Shown: one piece after another, positions 1-8,749 of the stretch
Numbering within the stretch: the stretch's first letter is position 1
Layout: the number at the start of each line of letters is the position of its first letter
Assembly (NCBI GenBank): GCA_034189035.1
Contig: JAXHVA010000052.1
Span: forward strand, 1-29,759
Source of the DNA: JAUXFK01 sp034189035
GTDB taxonomy: Bacteria > Desulfobacterota > UBA8473
DNA: 29,759 nucleotides
Direction: 5' to 3'
Notes under the pieces: generated by a model
The model's input: the letters and a program-made list of their open reading frames with translations, nothing else
Database searches by the model: none
What the model was told of the DNA's origin: nothing
Program-made: the position numbers and the translations under genes

Positions 1-1171
1 TTGGATGCCGAGCGATTAAGACGCACTTATAGGAATGATCCAGATTTTATTATCAAGAAAGCGTCCCAGCTTGAAATTAAAAAACCGCATGTATTTACGG
101 ATCAAATCCATAAGACAATCAAATGGAAAGACATCCTCAAGGGTGTTTTTAATGAATTCAGGCAGGCAGTAAATATTATTGTAACAGGAAGCGCACGGCT
201 TGACCTCTTCAAAAGAAGCAAGGATTCCCTTATCAGATGTTATATTCATGTGAATCTTTTCCCATTTTCTCTCAAAGAATGGAGCGGAGACATCGATAAC
301 ATTACTGCCCCATGGCTTCATGAGAGAAAAGACTGGGAAAATCTGGCAGACGCTCTTTTTACAAAAGTCTTTAATACAACCCGAATCCCTGAGGATATTA
401 CAAAAGTCTATTTCACCTTCGGACACTTTCCAATCCCTCTCCTTTCCAGCTCAATACAGCGTTCGCAGAAATGGTATCGGGATTACATTTTGCTTTTAAT
501 CAGAAAGGATTTGCGAGACCTTTCGGGTATCCGCGAACTCGACCGTATTTCACATCTCGTAGAACTGCTGTTGCCACAGTTAGGCTCTCAATTTTCACTG
601 AGAAACCTTGCACAGAATCCTAAGGCCAACCATACAACCCTTAAAAACTGGTTTCATATATTACAGAGATTATACCTAATATGGCCTCTTCAGCCGCATG
701 CAGGAAAATTAAAGCGCACTATTAGAAAAAAGCCCAAATGGTATTTTCTGGACTGGACTTATGCTGCAGTGAAGCAGACATGTTTGAAAACATGATAGCG
801 ACATCTCTATATAGGTTTACCGTATCTCTCAATGACTGGGGCTGGCCTGAAGTAAAGCCTTTCTATGTAATGACATATGATAAAAAAAATTGATTTTATC
901 CTTGTCCTTAATGAAAAGCCTATCCTCGCGGTTGAATCCAAGCCTAATGCTGGAAAGATACCGCCACAAATGCAGAAACTGCGTGAAATCCATAATGAAA
1001 ATTTTTCGTTTATTCAGATTATCAACCAGCCGGGACCTGTTAAAAAAGAAAAAAGGACACTATATTGTTGGATGTGACAGATTGATGATGATTCTGCAAA
1101 ATAATGTTAAGCGTAGCTGTTGTAAAGCCAGAAATCAGGATCTATCAGTATCCCGTATTCAGTTGAAATGA
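1..1171 (+). pseudogene. Decayed AAA+ ATPase with DUF4143 C-terminal domain (5'-truncated by window)
   Basis: The first open stretch (1-795) reads as the C-terminal part of an AAA_14 ATPase followed by a DUF4143 region. It has the sensor-like motif VTGSARLDL, then the PFSLKEW segment typical of this family. The Walker A part would lie before the window, and the TTG at position 1 is not a credible start. The family sequence continues in other frames: a segment with DMFENMIATSL is in frame 3 from about 774, the segment KIDFILVLNEKPILAVESK is in frame 1 from about 889 (after a run of eight A at 882-889), and HYIVGCDRL is in frame 2 after two A6 runs near 1042-1054. At least two, probably three, single-base shifts therefore break the gene. 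Intact relatives are single proteins of roughly 400 residues, often found in accessory regions. Sequencing error in homopolymers could mimic decay, but the first shift is not in a homopolymer. Confidence 0.8.
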
Positions 1172-1230
1172 AGCGAAACCTCGATTGTCTATGTAAACCC
1201 CTAAGCTTTTCCCGAAGGAGATAGGGAGAG

Positions 1231-2712
1231 ATGAAGGTATCATTGATATCACCATACCCGGATATAACCGCTTTTGGATTAAGAACAATATCTGCCTATC
1301 TCAAGAAAAATGGCCATGAAACCCAAATGATATTCCTTCCTGATCCATATGGTGACAACCCTATCAACAATGTAGCCCGTTATGATGATCAGATATTGGA
1401 AGAGCTTATCCCTTTATGTAAAGGATCAGACCTTATAGGCATTACATTGATGACAAATTTTTTTGATGGGGCAGTTCAAATTACGAAAGGATTGAAAAAG
1501 GGCATCGGCGTTCCTGTAATCTGGGGTGGAGTTCATCCCACAATACGACCTTTTGAGTGCTTAAAATATGCAGATATGGTATGTATAGGGGATGGTGAAG
1601 ATGCCATTTTAGAGTTGGCCGACAGGATAAGAAACCACGATGATATTTTAACGGTTGAAAACATATGGATTCACAAAAATGGAGAAATAATTAAAAACCC
1701 TCTAAGACCACTTCAAGAGGATCTGGACATCTATCCAGCCCCGGATTTTAATCTGAAGGGGCATTATATATCCTTTAATGGTCATATACATACCATGTCT
1801 CCAGAGTTATTGAAGGCCTATTTAAAGAGAGGAACGGTCTCAAAATATCTCAATAAGATCGGCTATCAGACAATGACCGGAAGAGGTTGTCCTCATAAAT
1901 GTACGTATTGTATTAATGATTCGATAAAAGATCTCTACAAAGGACAGCGTTATCTGAGATGGAGGTCGACTCCTCATGTTATGAAAGAACTACTCTGGGT
2001 AAAGAAAAATCTACCCCATGTGGGTTATATATGGATTTCAGATGATGCCTTCTTTGCCAAAAGTGAAGAGAGTTTAAGGAATTTCTGTAATCAGTATAAG
2101 GACTTGATTAGGCTCCCCTTTACCTGTCTTGCGAGTCCCATTACAATTACAGAGAAAAAGATGGAATTGCTGGTAGATGCAGGGTTGATCTATTTACAAA
2201 TGGGTATCGAGAGCGGAAGCACCAGGATCCAGGAAATGTATAATCGGAAGACGATGTCTAACGAAAGGATACTGAATGCAGTCGAAATCATCCACAGATT
2301 TAAAGAAAAAATGTACCCGCCGAGTTATGATTTCATACTCGATAACCCTTATGAGACAGATGATGATAAGATAGAAAGTCTAAGGCTGATTTCAAAGATA
2401 CCGAAGCCATTCCATTTGCAGCCGTTTTCACTTGTCCTTTCTCCTGGCACAAGGCTTTATGAGATGGCAAAGGAGGACAAACATATTGTTTGTGAGAGAC
2501 GAGAGGTGTATACAAAGACATGGTCAATGCGCAAGGAGAGCTATTTCAATATGTTGATGTCTTTGGCAAAGGGTGGACGCCTCCCCTCAATCCTACTGAG
2601 ATTTCTAATCAGTAAAGGCGTTATTAGGATTCTCAACAGTAAACCAATTATGCCGACTATGAGATATGCCTTGATTTGTGTAAAGAAAGTGTACCATTTT
2701 TTAAAAAGGTGA
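1231..2712 (+). CDS. B12-binding-domain radical SAM protein (first gene of the lipid-type cluster)
   Basis: A 493-residue protein. Residues 1 to about 135 form a Rossmann-like cobalamin-binding-type domain (start MKVSLISPYPDI, VIWGGVHPT near 96-104, GDGEDAI near 120-126). The radical SAM core follows, with CxxxCxxC cysteines at C220, C224 and C227 that would hold a [4Fe-4S] cluster and bind S-adenosylmethionine. The ESGS element near residue 330 is typical of the class. The cobalamin domain lacks an obvious DxHxxG motif, so B12 may be bound base-off/His-off or not at all. Family members methylate or rearrange unreactive carbons in lipids, pigments and antibiotics; the substrate here is unknown. 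The start follows a purine-rich site (GGAGATAGGGAGAG). The gene lies 94 bp before another radical SAM gene and is probably co-transcribed with it. No good promoter was seen in the 60 bp before it. Confidence 0.9.
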   Translation: MKVSLISPYPDITAFGLRTISAYLKKNGHETQMIFLPDPYGDNPINNVARYDDQILEELIPLCKGSDLIGITLMTNFFDGAVQITKGLKKGIGVPVIWGGVHPTIRPFECLKYADMVCIGDGEDAILELADRIRNHDDILTVENIWIHKNGEIIKNPLRPLQEDLDIYPAPDFNLKGHYISFNGHIHTMSPELLKAYLKRGTVSKYLNKIGYQTMTGRGCPHKCTYCINDSIKDLYKGQRYLRWRSTPHVMKELLWVKKNLPHVGYIWISDDAFFAKSEESLRNFCNQYKDLIRLPFTCLASPITITEKKMELLVDAGLIYLQMGIESGSTRIQEMYNRKTMSNERILNAVEIIHRFKEKMYPPSYDFILDNPYETDDDKIESLRLISKIPKPFHLQPFSLVLSPGTRLYEMAKEDKHIVCERREVYTKTWSMRKESYFNMLMSLAKGGRLPSILLRFLISKGVIRILNSKPIMPTMRYALICVKKVYHFLKR

Positions 2713-2725
2713 ATCATTTCAGTGT

Positions 2726-2760
2726 TATGAAATAGAAAGCTATCATCAAGCTTCAACGAC
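2726..2760. repeat. Copy A of a dispersed intergenic repeat
   Basis: This roughly 34-bp stretch matches 20403-20436 with only three differences and the same orientation. Its 3' half (TCAAGCTTCAACGAC) also resembles the reverse complement of 6381-6394. It sits between two radical SAM genes and may be a small REP/MITE-like remnant. Confidence 0.7.
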
Positions 2761-2806
2761 GCTTTTTCAATAAGAAAACTGTTACAAAACGATTAATAAA
2801 TAGAAG

Positions 2807-4087
2807 ATGAAAATACTTTTTGTTCAGGGATATCTTGGCAAGGATGAACCTCCAGTCTTTCCTTTAGGGTTAAGTCGCATTGCAGCCTCCATAAAAGGAC
2901 ATAGTGTTGCGTTTTTTGACCCAAACCTCAAAGAGGATTATGCTGCAGAATTTGAAGACATGCTTTCACGGTTCCTCCCTCATATCGTGGGGATATCTAT
3001 TCGCAATATTGACTCTACAAATAAGAGAGAGACAGTATTTTATTACAAATATCTGAGTGAGATGATCGACATTGTGAAAGGTATTTTGGAAGATAGAGTG
3101 AAGATAATCGTTGGCGGTGCTGGATTCTCAATGTTTCCTCAAGAGATAATGGAAGATGAGACCCGAATCGATTACGGTGTTTTTCTCGAAGGGGAACAGA
3201 CACTCTCAAAGCTATTAAAGAATTTTGACAAACCCGAAACTATTAAGGGAATCTTCTATAGGAAAAACGGGAGAATACGATTTACCGGTCATCCTGAAAA
3301 GCCAGACATGAATGAGTTGCCTCTCCCAGACAGAACTGGCTTTTCCTTGAGCCTCTATCAGAACATCCCAGATGCCATTGGTGTAGAGACAAAAAGGGGC
3401 TGTGAATTCAATTGTATATACTGTATTTACGGGTTTCTTAACGGGAAGCAGTACCGTCTGATAAACCCAAAAAGGGTTGTAGATGACATAGAATCGATTG
3501 CAGAAAAATACGGGATAAAGGATTTTATGTTTGTTGATTCCGTGTTTAATATCCCCCTTTCCCATGCAGAATCTATATGCAAAGAAATCATAGAAAGGGG
3601 CATTGATGTTTCCTGGTCTGCCTGGTTTCACGACAAATATCTAGCGGATGAATTCGTTCAATTGGTTAAAGAGGCAGGGTGCAATCGAATCATGCTCTCT
3701 CCAGATGCCCTGTCCGATGAGATCCTTAAAAAACTCGGAAAATCCCAAAGAAAAGAGGATATCCTAAATACATATAATACCCTTAAGAGGGTGGATGGGA
3801 TTGAGATCTGTTATAACTTCTTCAAGAATCCCCCAGGCCAGTCTATCCTATCTTTTTTAAGATTACTCTCTTTCTATATCAAAGCCAAAATCGAATTGAG
3901 AAGTAGAATCCATTTTGAATTCAACTCCATGCGAATTGAGCCAAAGACTCAGCTCTATGAAATTGCTCTTCAAAAGGGAATTGTCGAAAGAGACACCAAT
4001 CTTCTTTATCCCAGATACTACACCAACACTGCAACTTCATTTATCGAAAGGATCTTCAACATGATGCTTCGATTGAAGGGGGCGTGA
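2807..4087 (+). CDS. B12-binding-domain radical SAM protein
   Basis: A 426-residue protein with the same layout as the gene before it. An N-terminal B12-binding-type Rossmann domain spans about residues 1-140 (MKILFVQGYLG, IVGGAGFSMFP near 101-111, FLEGEQTL near 126-133). The radical SAM core has the cluster cysteines C199, C203 and C206 in the motif RGCEFNCIYC. It is shorter than its upstream paralogue in the C-terminal part. It probably acts in the cytoplasm or at the inner membrane face on a lipid or sugar intermediate, but that rests on neighbours only. The gene stops 3 bp before the TTG start of an LpxL-like acyltransferase, which suggests translational coupling. The ribosome-binding site is weak (AGAAG). 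Confidence 0.9.
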   Translation: MKILFVQGYLGKDEPPVFPLGLSRIAASIKGHSVAFFDPNLKEDYAAEFEDMLSRFLPHIVGISIRNIDSTNKRETVFYYKYLSEMIDIVKGILEDRVKIIVGGAGFSMFPQEIMEDETRIDYGVFLEGEQTLSKLLKNFDKPETIKGIFYRKNGRIRFTGHPEKPDMNELPLPDRTGFSLSLYQNIPDAIGVETKRGCEFNCIYCIYGFLNGKQYRLINPKRVVDDIESIAEKYGIKDFMFVDSVFNIPLSHAESICKEIIERGIDVSWSAWFHDKYLADEFVQLVKEAGCNRIMLSPDALSDEILKKLGKSQRKEDILNTYNTLKRVDGIEICYNFFKNPPGQSILSFLRLLSFYIKAKIELRSRIHFEFNSMRIEPKTQLYEIALQKGIVERDTNLLYPRYYTNTATSFIERIFNMMLRLKGA

Positions 4088-4090
4088 TTA

Positions 4091-5062
4091 TTGTTTGTTT
4101 TGCGTGAGTTTATAAAGAAGACCATGATACTTATTATGTGGTATCCGATAAGGATCGTGATACGTTTTCTTCCTCTGACATGGGTCTCTATCTTAGGGGT
4201 ACTGGGCGGACGGATATTATATTTGATCTCAAGGGAAAAAAGAAAGACAATGAGAGAGGAGTTTAAGATTGTCTTTCCCAATAAGAGCCCCAATGAGATC
4301 AAGGAGATTATAAAGGGGAGTTTTGTAAACTATTGTGTTTCAGAGATTGAGGTATTGCTTTATCCTTTTATGAACAGGGCTCTCATGGAAAAGATGATCA
4401 AATTGCTAGGAAAGGAGAACCTTGATAATGCCCTTGCTGTAGGGAAAGGAGTATTGTTGTTTCAAGCCCATTTCGGGGCATTTCAGATGGTAATGCCTGC
4501 AATCGGATATAGTGGTTATAGCATGAATCAGATAAGCGCTTCAGCATCGATTTGGAAGGAGGGCATATCTTCCAGGATACAAAAAAGAGGTTTTGATATA
4601 AAGAGCAAACATGAATACACCCTTCCTGTAAACCACCTCTCTATCCAGTCCTCTTTGCGGCCTGTGTTTAGAGCACTCGAAAGAAACGAAATCGTCGGAA
4701 TCACCGTGGATGGAGGGGGTGGCAAAAAAACGGTCTCTATACGTTTTCTTGGCAGAGAAGCCAATTTTCAACAAGGTGGAGTTGATCTGGCTCTTCGGAC
4801 TGGTGCAATGATCATCCCCGCTTTCATAATCACTGAGAAAGGATTGAAACACAGACTTATTATTCATCCAGCATTGAAAATCGATACAGGTAAAGACAAA
4901 GAAGAGATGATAAAAGGGCTCCTCCAGGAATTTGCTTCCCTTTTTGAATGGTATATTCAAGAATACCCGAACCATTATGGATATACGCTTTGTCTGAGGA
5001 GGTCACGGGCATCCGTTGATACATACCCTTTCTTTCAAGATCATTTAAAGGTCACACCATAG
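4091..5062 (+). CDS. LpxL/HtrB-like lysophospholipid acyltransferase, copy 1
   Basis: A 323-residue protein of the lipid A lauroyl/myristoyl acyltransferase (LPLAT) family, close to the usual 300-320 residues. A hydrophobic N-terminal segment (about 12-48) would anchor it to the inner membrane. The block QAHFGAFQM contains the expected catalytic His (H127). The acidic residue of the family's HX4(D/E) motif is replaced by Gln (Q132). A second conserved block, with DGGGG, FLG and then LALRTGAMIIPAF, matches the later family motifs. The predicted role is acyl transfer to a glycolipid or lipid A-like acceptor. The start is taken as TTG at 4091, 3 bp after the upstream stop and preceded by a G-rich site at 4077-4083; ATG at 4124 is the alternative and would shorten the protein by 11 residues. 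The gene is 17 bp before a radical SAM/SPASM gene. Confidence 0.87.
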   Translation: MFVLREFIKKTMILIMWYPIRIVIRFLPLTWVSILGVLGGRILYLISREKRKTMREEFKIVFPNKSPNEIKEIIKGSFVNYCVSEIEVLLYPFMNRALMEKMIKLLGKENLDNALAVGKGVLLFQAHFGAFQMVMPAIGYSGYSMNQISASASIWKEGISSRIQKRGFDIKSKHEYTLPVNHLSIQSSLRPVFRALERNEIVGITVDGGGGKKTVSIRFLGREANFQQGGVDLALRTGAMIIPAFIITEKGLKHRLIIHPALKIDTGKDKEEMIKGLLQEFASLFEWYIQEYPNHYGYTLCLRRSRASVDTYPFFQDHLKVTP

Positions 5063-5079
5063 GGGAAAGGCGGCAGATT

Positions 5080-6153
5080 ATGTTTAAGAGAAACAGAACC
5101 CTTGCATGGGCAATGAATCAGTTTAGAAATAGAAGCTTGCAGAGCCTATCATATAGGTATGACAGGGGTTTTGCAAGACCGACCCGGATCATTTTCTGTG
5201 TAACCCTCAGGTGTAATATTAAGTGCAAACAGTGCTCTATATGGAGCACGGAAAAACCAGGAGAACTTACTACTGATGAGTGGAAGAAGGTGATATATGA
5301 CTTAAGAAGATGGATTGGTCCTACCAGGGTTCAGCTTGCAGGTGGAGAGACCTTTATACGAAAGGATATAACAGAGATTATCAGGTATGCCACACAAAAC
5401 GATGTTCTTACAGGTGTGGTCACCAATGGAACAATGATAACAAGGGAGTTGGCAAAAGAGATCGTTGATTCGGGGCTTGGATATATTCACGTATCCATGG
5501 ACGGGATAAATGCCAACACACACGACTATATACGAGGTATCCCAGGTGTATACGATAAGGCAATGGCATCGATCACCAATCTAGTCGAGGCTTCCAGGGG
5601 AAGCGGGATGTCTATATGTATGGCAACGATTATACTGAAAAAAAATATGCATGAACTCGTTGACCTTGTAAAATGGGTTGAAAAAAACGGGTTGGATGGT
5701 ATAATATTCAACCCTCTTGGCCCAACTATAGACAGTGATCCGCAGTGGTATAATAAGACTGATCTATGGTTTGATGATCTAAACGAGATAAACGGTGTTC
5801 TCGATGAATTGATCAAACTGAAAAAAAGTGGGTCAAAAATCCTCAACCCCCCTGAACAGTTTGAGGCCATGAAAAGATACTTTGAAAAGCCCTATCTTAC
5901 AATGGTTCAGAGGTGCATGGTCGGCATAACCAATCTCAGCATAACATGTGATGGGTATATTCATACTTGCTTTAAGATGCCTCCCTTGGGTAATATTCGC
6001 GAAATAACCCCGGAAAAGGCCTGGAATTCACAACAGGCAAGAAGCGTAAGAAAAGAGATTAAGAACTGCGATATCCACTGCAGTCAATTCGGAAATTTTG
6101 TTTACAGAAGAAACATATTAAGCGAGGTTGTAAGGTTTATAAAGTACGGATAA
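5080..6153 (+). CDS. Radical SAM/SPASM domain protein
   Basis: A 357-residue protein. The radical SAM motif is CxxxCxxC at C45, C49 and C52 (RCNIKCKQC), followed by the glycine-rich AGGETF element and a VSMDG strand, so the catalytic half resembles PqqE/MoaA/HpnH-type enzymes. The C-terminal part (about 284-345) carries more cysteines (RCMVG, ITCDG, HTCFK, NCDIHC) consistent with a SPASM/twitch domain that binds one or two auxiliary Fe-S clusters. Unlike the other three radical SAM proteins of the cluster it has no B12-type domain. It follows an acyltransferase by 17 bp, with a purine-rich ribosome-binding site (AGGGGAAAGG). The substrate is unknown; SPASM proteins act on peptides, sugars and lipids. 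Confidence 0.9.
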   Translation: MFKRNRTLAWAMNQFRNRSLQSLSYRYDRGFARPTRIIFCVTLRCNIKCKQCSIWSTEKPGELTTDEWKKVIYDLRRWIGPTRVQLAGGETFIRKDITEIIRYATQNDVLTGVVTNGTMITRELAKEIVDSGLGYIHVSMDGINANTHDYIRGIPGVYDKAMASITNLVEASRGSGMSICMATIILKKNMHELVDLVKWVEKNGLDGIIFNPLGPTIDSDPQWYNKTDLWFDDLNEINGVLDELIKLKKSGSKILNPPEQFEAMKRYFEKPYLTMVQRCMVGITNLSITCDGYIHTCFKMPPLGNIREITPEKAWNSQQARSVRKEIKNCDIHCSQFGNFVYRRNILSEVVRFIKYG

Positions 6154-6184
6154 ACTTGAACATTCTGTGTCATTTTATCAGAAG

Positions 6185-6395
6185 GTTTCAATACAACAGC
6201 AATCAAATTTTAATACGTGTACCGCCTGAGCGTCTAAATGAGCGTGAAGAAAGAACAGAGGATTACCTTTCATTTTTGTCTGGATTAGGTCATGATAGAC
6301 ATACTGAATTGAATAATGATATACTGTTCTTTCTTTACGCTCATTTAGACGCTAGTTTTACACGGATTAAAACTTGATTGTCGTTGAAACTTGAA
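6185..6395. repeat. Large foldback (MITE-like) element in the operon gap
   Basis: The 288-bp gap between the SPASM gene and the second acyltransferase is mostly one inverted repeat. The inner arms 6229-6258 and 6324-6353 are complementary at 29 of 30 positions. The outer arms 6195-6221 and 6359-6385 match at 23 of 27, with a few unpaired bases between inner and outer arms. The unpaired centre is about 65 bp. An 18-bp piece of the left arm (6198-6215) recurs exactly at 28492-28509. The structure fits a miniature inverted-repeat element. In RNA it would form a very stable hairpin inside the operon transcript. The 73-residue open frame crossing it (6156-6377) is a by-product. Confidence 0.85.
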
Positions 6396-6441
6396 CCGTT
6401 TTTTCTGTTTCACAAGGCTAAAATAATACTAAAAAAAGTAT

Positions 6442-7359
6442 ATGCAAGTAAATGAGAGTATCGCCCGTGATATCATGAGACTCTTTGTCTGGTATCCCTT
6501 CAGATGGTCGGTTAGAGGTATGCCCATTCGCTTGTCGTTTTTATTATTCAAACTGGCTGGAGATTTGCATTTTTCTTTGGGCGGTGAAAAGAAAAAAAGG
6601 ATTACCACAACCGTTCAAGCCCTCTTGGATACAAGCGAAGCTAGAGCATATGATATTGTACGAAAATATTTTGAGATTCATTATCTCGATAGACTCCATA
6701 TCTTTCTCTATCCCAAATTTGCAAACGCAAAAAGGCTAGATAAGATAGTCTGTTTTGAAAACATCGATGCACTCGATAGAGTAATAAAGAACGGCAGGGG
6801 GGCTCTTATCGTTCAACCCCATTTTGGCCCGGTCCAGATTACATTGTTGTCACTTGCATTGTCTGGTTATAACCCTTTGCAAATTGGGTATCCTAATGAT
6901 AAAGGGCTAAGCAGGATAGGTCGATCCGTGGCATTTAAACACAGAATAAAATATGAGGCGATGTTACCGGCACCAATCATTCCCGCAAACAGCCACCTGG
7001 GCAATGTATACAGACACCTCACAAAGGGGGGTGTTGTATTGACAACCGGAGATGGTGCAGGAGGAAGTATTTTCCTTGGAGAGCATGAGGTGTTTCATTT
7101 CCTGGGGATCGAAAGAATGTTTCCTCTAGGCCCTGCCACATGGGCATTAAAGACTAATGCTGCCTTTATCCCTACTTTTATTCTTCCACAAGGACACAAA
7201 AAATTCAAGATAATTTTTGAAGATCCTATTGAGGGAATTTTTGACAATATTGAAAAAGACAAGATTTATCTAACGGATCGGTTTATTGCTATTGCACAAG
7301 ATTATATAATAAAGTATCCACATTGTTGGCACTTCTGGGATGAAATACAAGATTATTAA
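6442..7359 (+). CDS. LpxL/HtrB-like lysophospholipid acyltransferase, copy 2
   Basis: A 305-residue LPLAT-family protein, a diverged paralogue of the acyltransferase at 4091-5062. The N-terminal region (VWYPFRW, then a hydrophobic helix at about 30-40) is like its paralogue. The catalytic block is VQPHFGPVQI with H127. The usual acidic partner is again Gln (Q132), in the same position as in copy 1. The later block GDGAGG, then LGIERMFPLGPATWALKTNAAFIP, is characteristic of the lipid A acyltransferase family. Two acyltransferases in one cluster suggest two acyl chains are added to the product. It starts after the foldback element. Its 3' end overlaps the next gene by 20 bp, so it is translated with the glycosyltransferase. 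Confidence 0.87.
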   Translation: MQVNESIARDIMRLFVWYPFRWSVRGMPIRLSFLLFKLAGDLHFSLGGEKKKRITTTVQALLDTSEARAYDIVRKYFEIHYLDRLHIFLYPKFANAKRLDKIVCFENIDALDRVIKNGRGALIVQPHFGPVQITLLSLALSGYNPLQIGYPNDKGLSRIGRSVAFKHRIKYEAMLPAPIIPANSHLGNVYRHLTKGGVVLTTGDGAGGSIFLGEHEVFHFLGIERMFPLGPATWALKTNAAFIPTFILPQGHKKFKIIFEDPIEGIFDNIEKDKIYLTDRFIAIAQDYIIKYPHCWHFWDEIQDY

Positions 7360-8470
7360 CAAAAAGAAGCTCATTGCCACTATACTCTTTGATATTGTTG
7401 GTTTTATATTCTTTCAACCATTTAAAATATTCAAGAAAAAAGGAGGTATTGAACAAGATATCAAAGAGATACTCATCATAAGGACAGCCTATGTTGGGGA
7501 TATCATCATGACACTTCCTATTTTAACACCTTTAAAGGAGAAATTCCCCCAGGCAAGGATCAGTTTTATCGCATCCAAAGAGGGAGCGGAACTTTTACAG
7601 GGCAACCCCCATATTGACAGAATATTTCGATTTAATCCTTTCTGGTTCTATAAAACATCTATAAAGGCATATCTCCTCTTTCTCTTTAAAATCAGAAAAG
7701 AACGATTCGACCTGGTGATTGAAGCCAGGGGCGATATCAGAGATTTACTCTTTATCGTGTTTCCATTAAAGTCAAGATTTAAGTTGAGCTATGGTTTTGG
7801 CGGGGGAAGATACTTCTTGAGTCATGTTGTTCCCTTCACAAGTATCAAACATCGTATAGAGTATCATCTAGACCTAGCAAGATATCTGGATTGTAATACA
7901 GAGGATATCGAATGGAAAGTGTATCTTACGAAAGAGGAAGAAAAAGGGATAGTAGGAATTATGCAGGAATACAAAATAGAGAAACCTTTTCTCAGTGTCC
8001 ATCCAGGTGCAAGGGTTCCGCTGAAGATGTGGATGATTGAAAGATATGCAAAATTATACGATATGATAATGAGAGAATACAGAATGCCCCTTTTGATACT
8101 TGGGTCAAGGGAGGAAAAAGCTATTGCAGATAAGATCATTACAAAGATGAAAAACAGACCTATAAACCTTGCGGGGATGATTAGTTTAAAGGAAGTTGCT
8201 GGAATTTTAAAAGAGTCGGCTCTGTTTATCTGCAATGACAGTGCACCAATGCATATTGCCGCTGCAATGGGGACTCCAACCGTTGCAGTATTTGGTCCTT
8301 CAAAGTCCATAGAAACAGGGCCGTATAAAAACAAGAGTCGAATCGTTGAAAAAGATTTCCCTTGCCGTTTTACATGTGATGAAAACGTTTGCAAACACAG
8401 AGTGTTTCATGGATGTATGAAGGCCATTACACCTGATGATGTATTCAGTGCGGTCAAAGAGCTGATTTGA
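7340..8470 (+). CDS. Glycosyltransferase family 9 (ADP-heptose:LPS heptosyltransferase-like)
   Basis: A 376-residue GT9/GT-B protein. The N-terminal domain has the ILIIRTAYVGDIIMTLP motif (near 45-61) typical of WaaC/WaaF-type enzymes. The C-terminal domain has HPGAR and then NDSAPMHIAAAMGTPTVAVFG, the sugar-nucleotide binding region. The first 30 residues are hydrophobic/basic and may attach it to the membrane. The tail carries three cysteines (CRFTCDENVCKH) often seen in GT9 proteins. The expected reaction is transfer of a heptose or similar sugar from a nucleotide donor to a lipid core. The 20-bp overlap with the acyltransferase gene indicates coupling. The donor and acceptor cannot be told from sequence alone. 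Confidence 0.9.
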   Translation: MKYKIINKKKLIATILFDIVGFIFFQPFKIFKKKGGIEQDIKEILIIRTAYVGDIIMTLPILTPLKEKFPQARISFIASKEGAELLQGNPHIDRIFRFNPFWFYKTSIKAYLLFLFKIRKERFDLVIEARGDIRDLLFIVFPLKSRFKLSYGFGGGRYFLSHVVPFTSIKHRIEYHLDLARYLDCNTEDIEWKVYLTKEEEKGIVGIMQEYKIEKPFLSVHPGARVPLKMWMIERYAKLYDMIMREYRMPLLILGSREEKAIADKIITKMKNRPINLAGMISLKEVAGILKESALFICNDSAPMHIAAAMGTPTVAVFGPSKSIETGPYKNKSRIVEKDFPCRFTCDENVCKHRVFHGCMKAITPDDVFSAVKELI

Positions 8471-8512
8471 TGAAACCTCGTGGACAAGATAAATTTGAAT
8501 TTCCATTTGACT

Positions 8513-8710
8513 GGCTGTTGCCCAAAAAAAAATTCCTTTGAGCGGTCATCAAAAGGTTTTTTATTATAAGTCTTAAAGAAGCGGAAGTTTAGCGATTTCA
8601 AATGTTTGAGCCCCATTGGGCGAGTTTTGAAATCGCCTGGAGCAAGCCTTAGACTTATTAAAAAACGTTTTGGGCAAAGCGAAAAGGGATTATTCTTCTG
8701 GGCAACAGCC
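8513..8710. repeat. 198-bp imperfect palindromic element
   Basis: The gap between the GT9 and DUF362 genes (279 bp) holds a second foldback element of a different sequence from the one at 6185. The termini are perfect 12-bp inverted repeats (8513-8524 and 8699-8710, GGCTGTTGCCCA). Near the centre another perfect 11-bp pair (8592-8602 and 8626-8636, GCGATTTCAAA) closes a loop containing GCCCCATTGGGC. The arms between also match with gaps, for example GTTTTTTATTATAAGTCT opposite the complement of AGACTTATTAAAAAAC. It looks like a repeated palindromic/MITE element rather than a simple terminator. Confidence 0.85.
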
Positions 8711-8749
8711 CCTTGAGAAACGCCCCTTAGAAAAAAAGGACAAATCGCA

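Noticed and set aside
6156..6377. 73-residue open frame on the plus strand
   Set aside because: It is created by the arms of the foldback element and has no ribosome-binding site or recognisable product.
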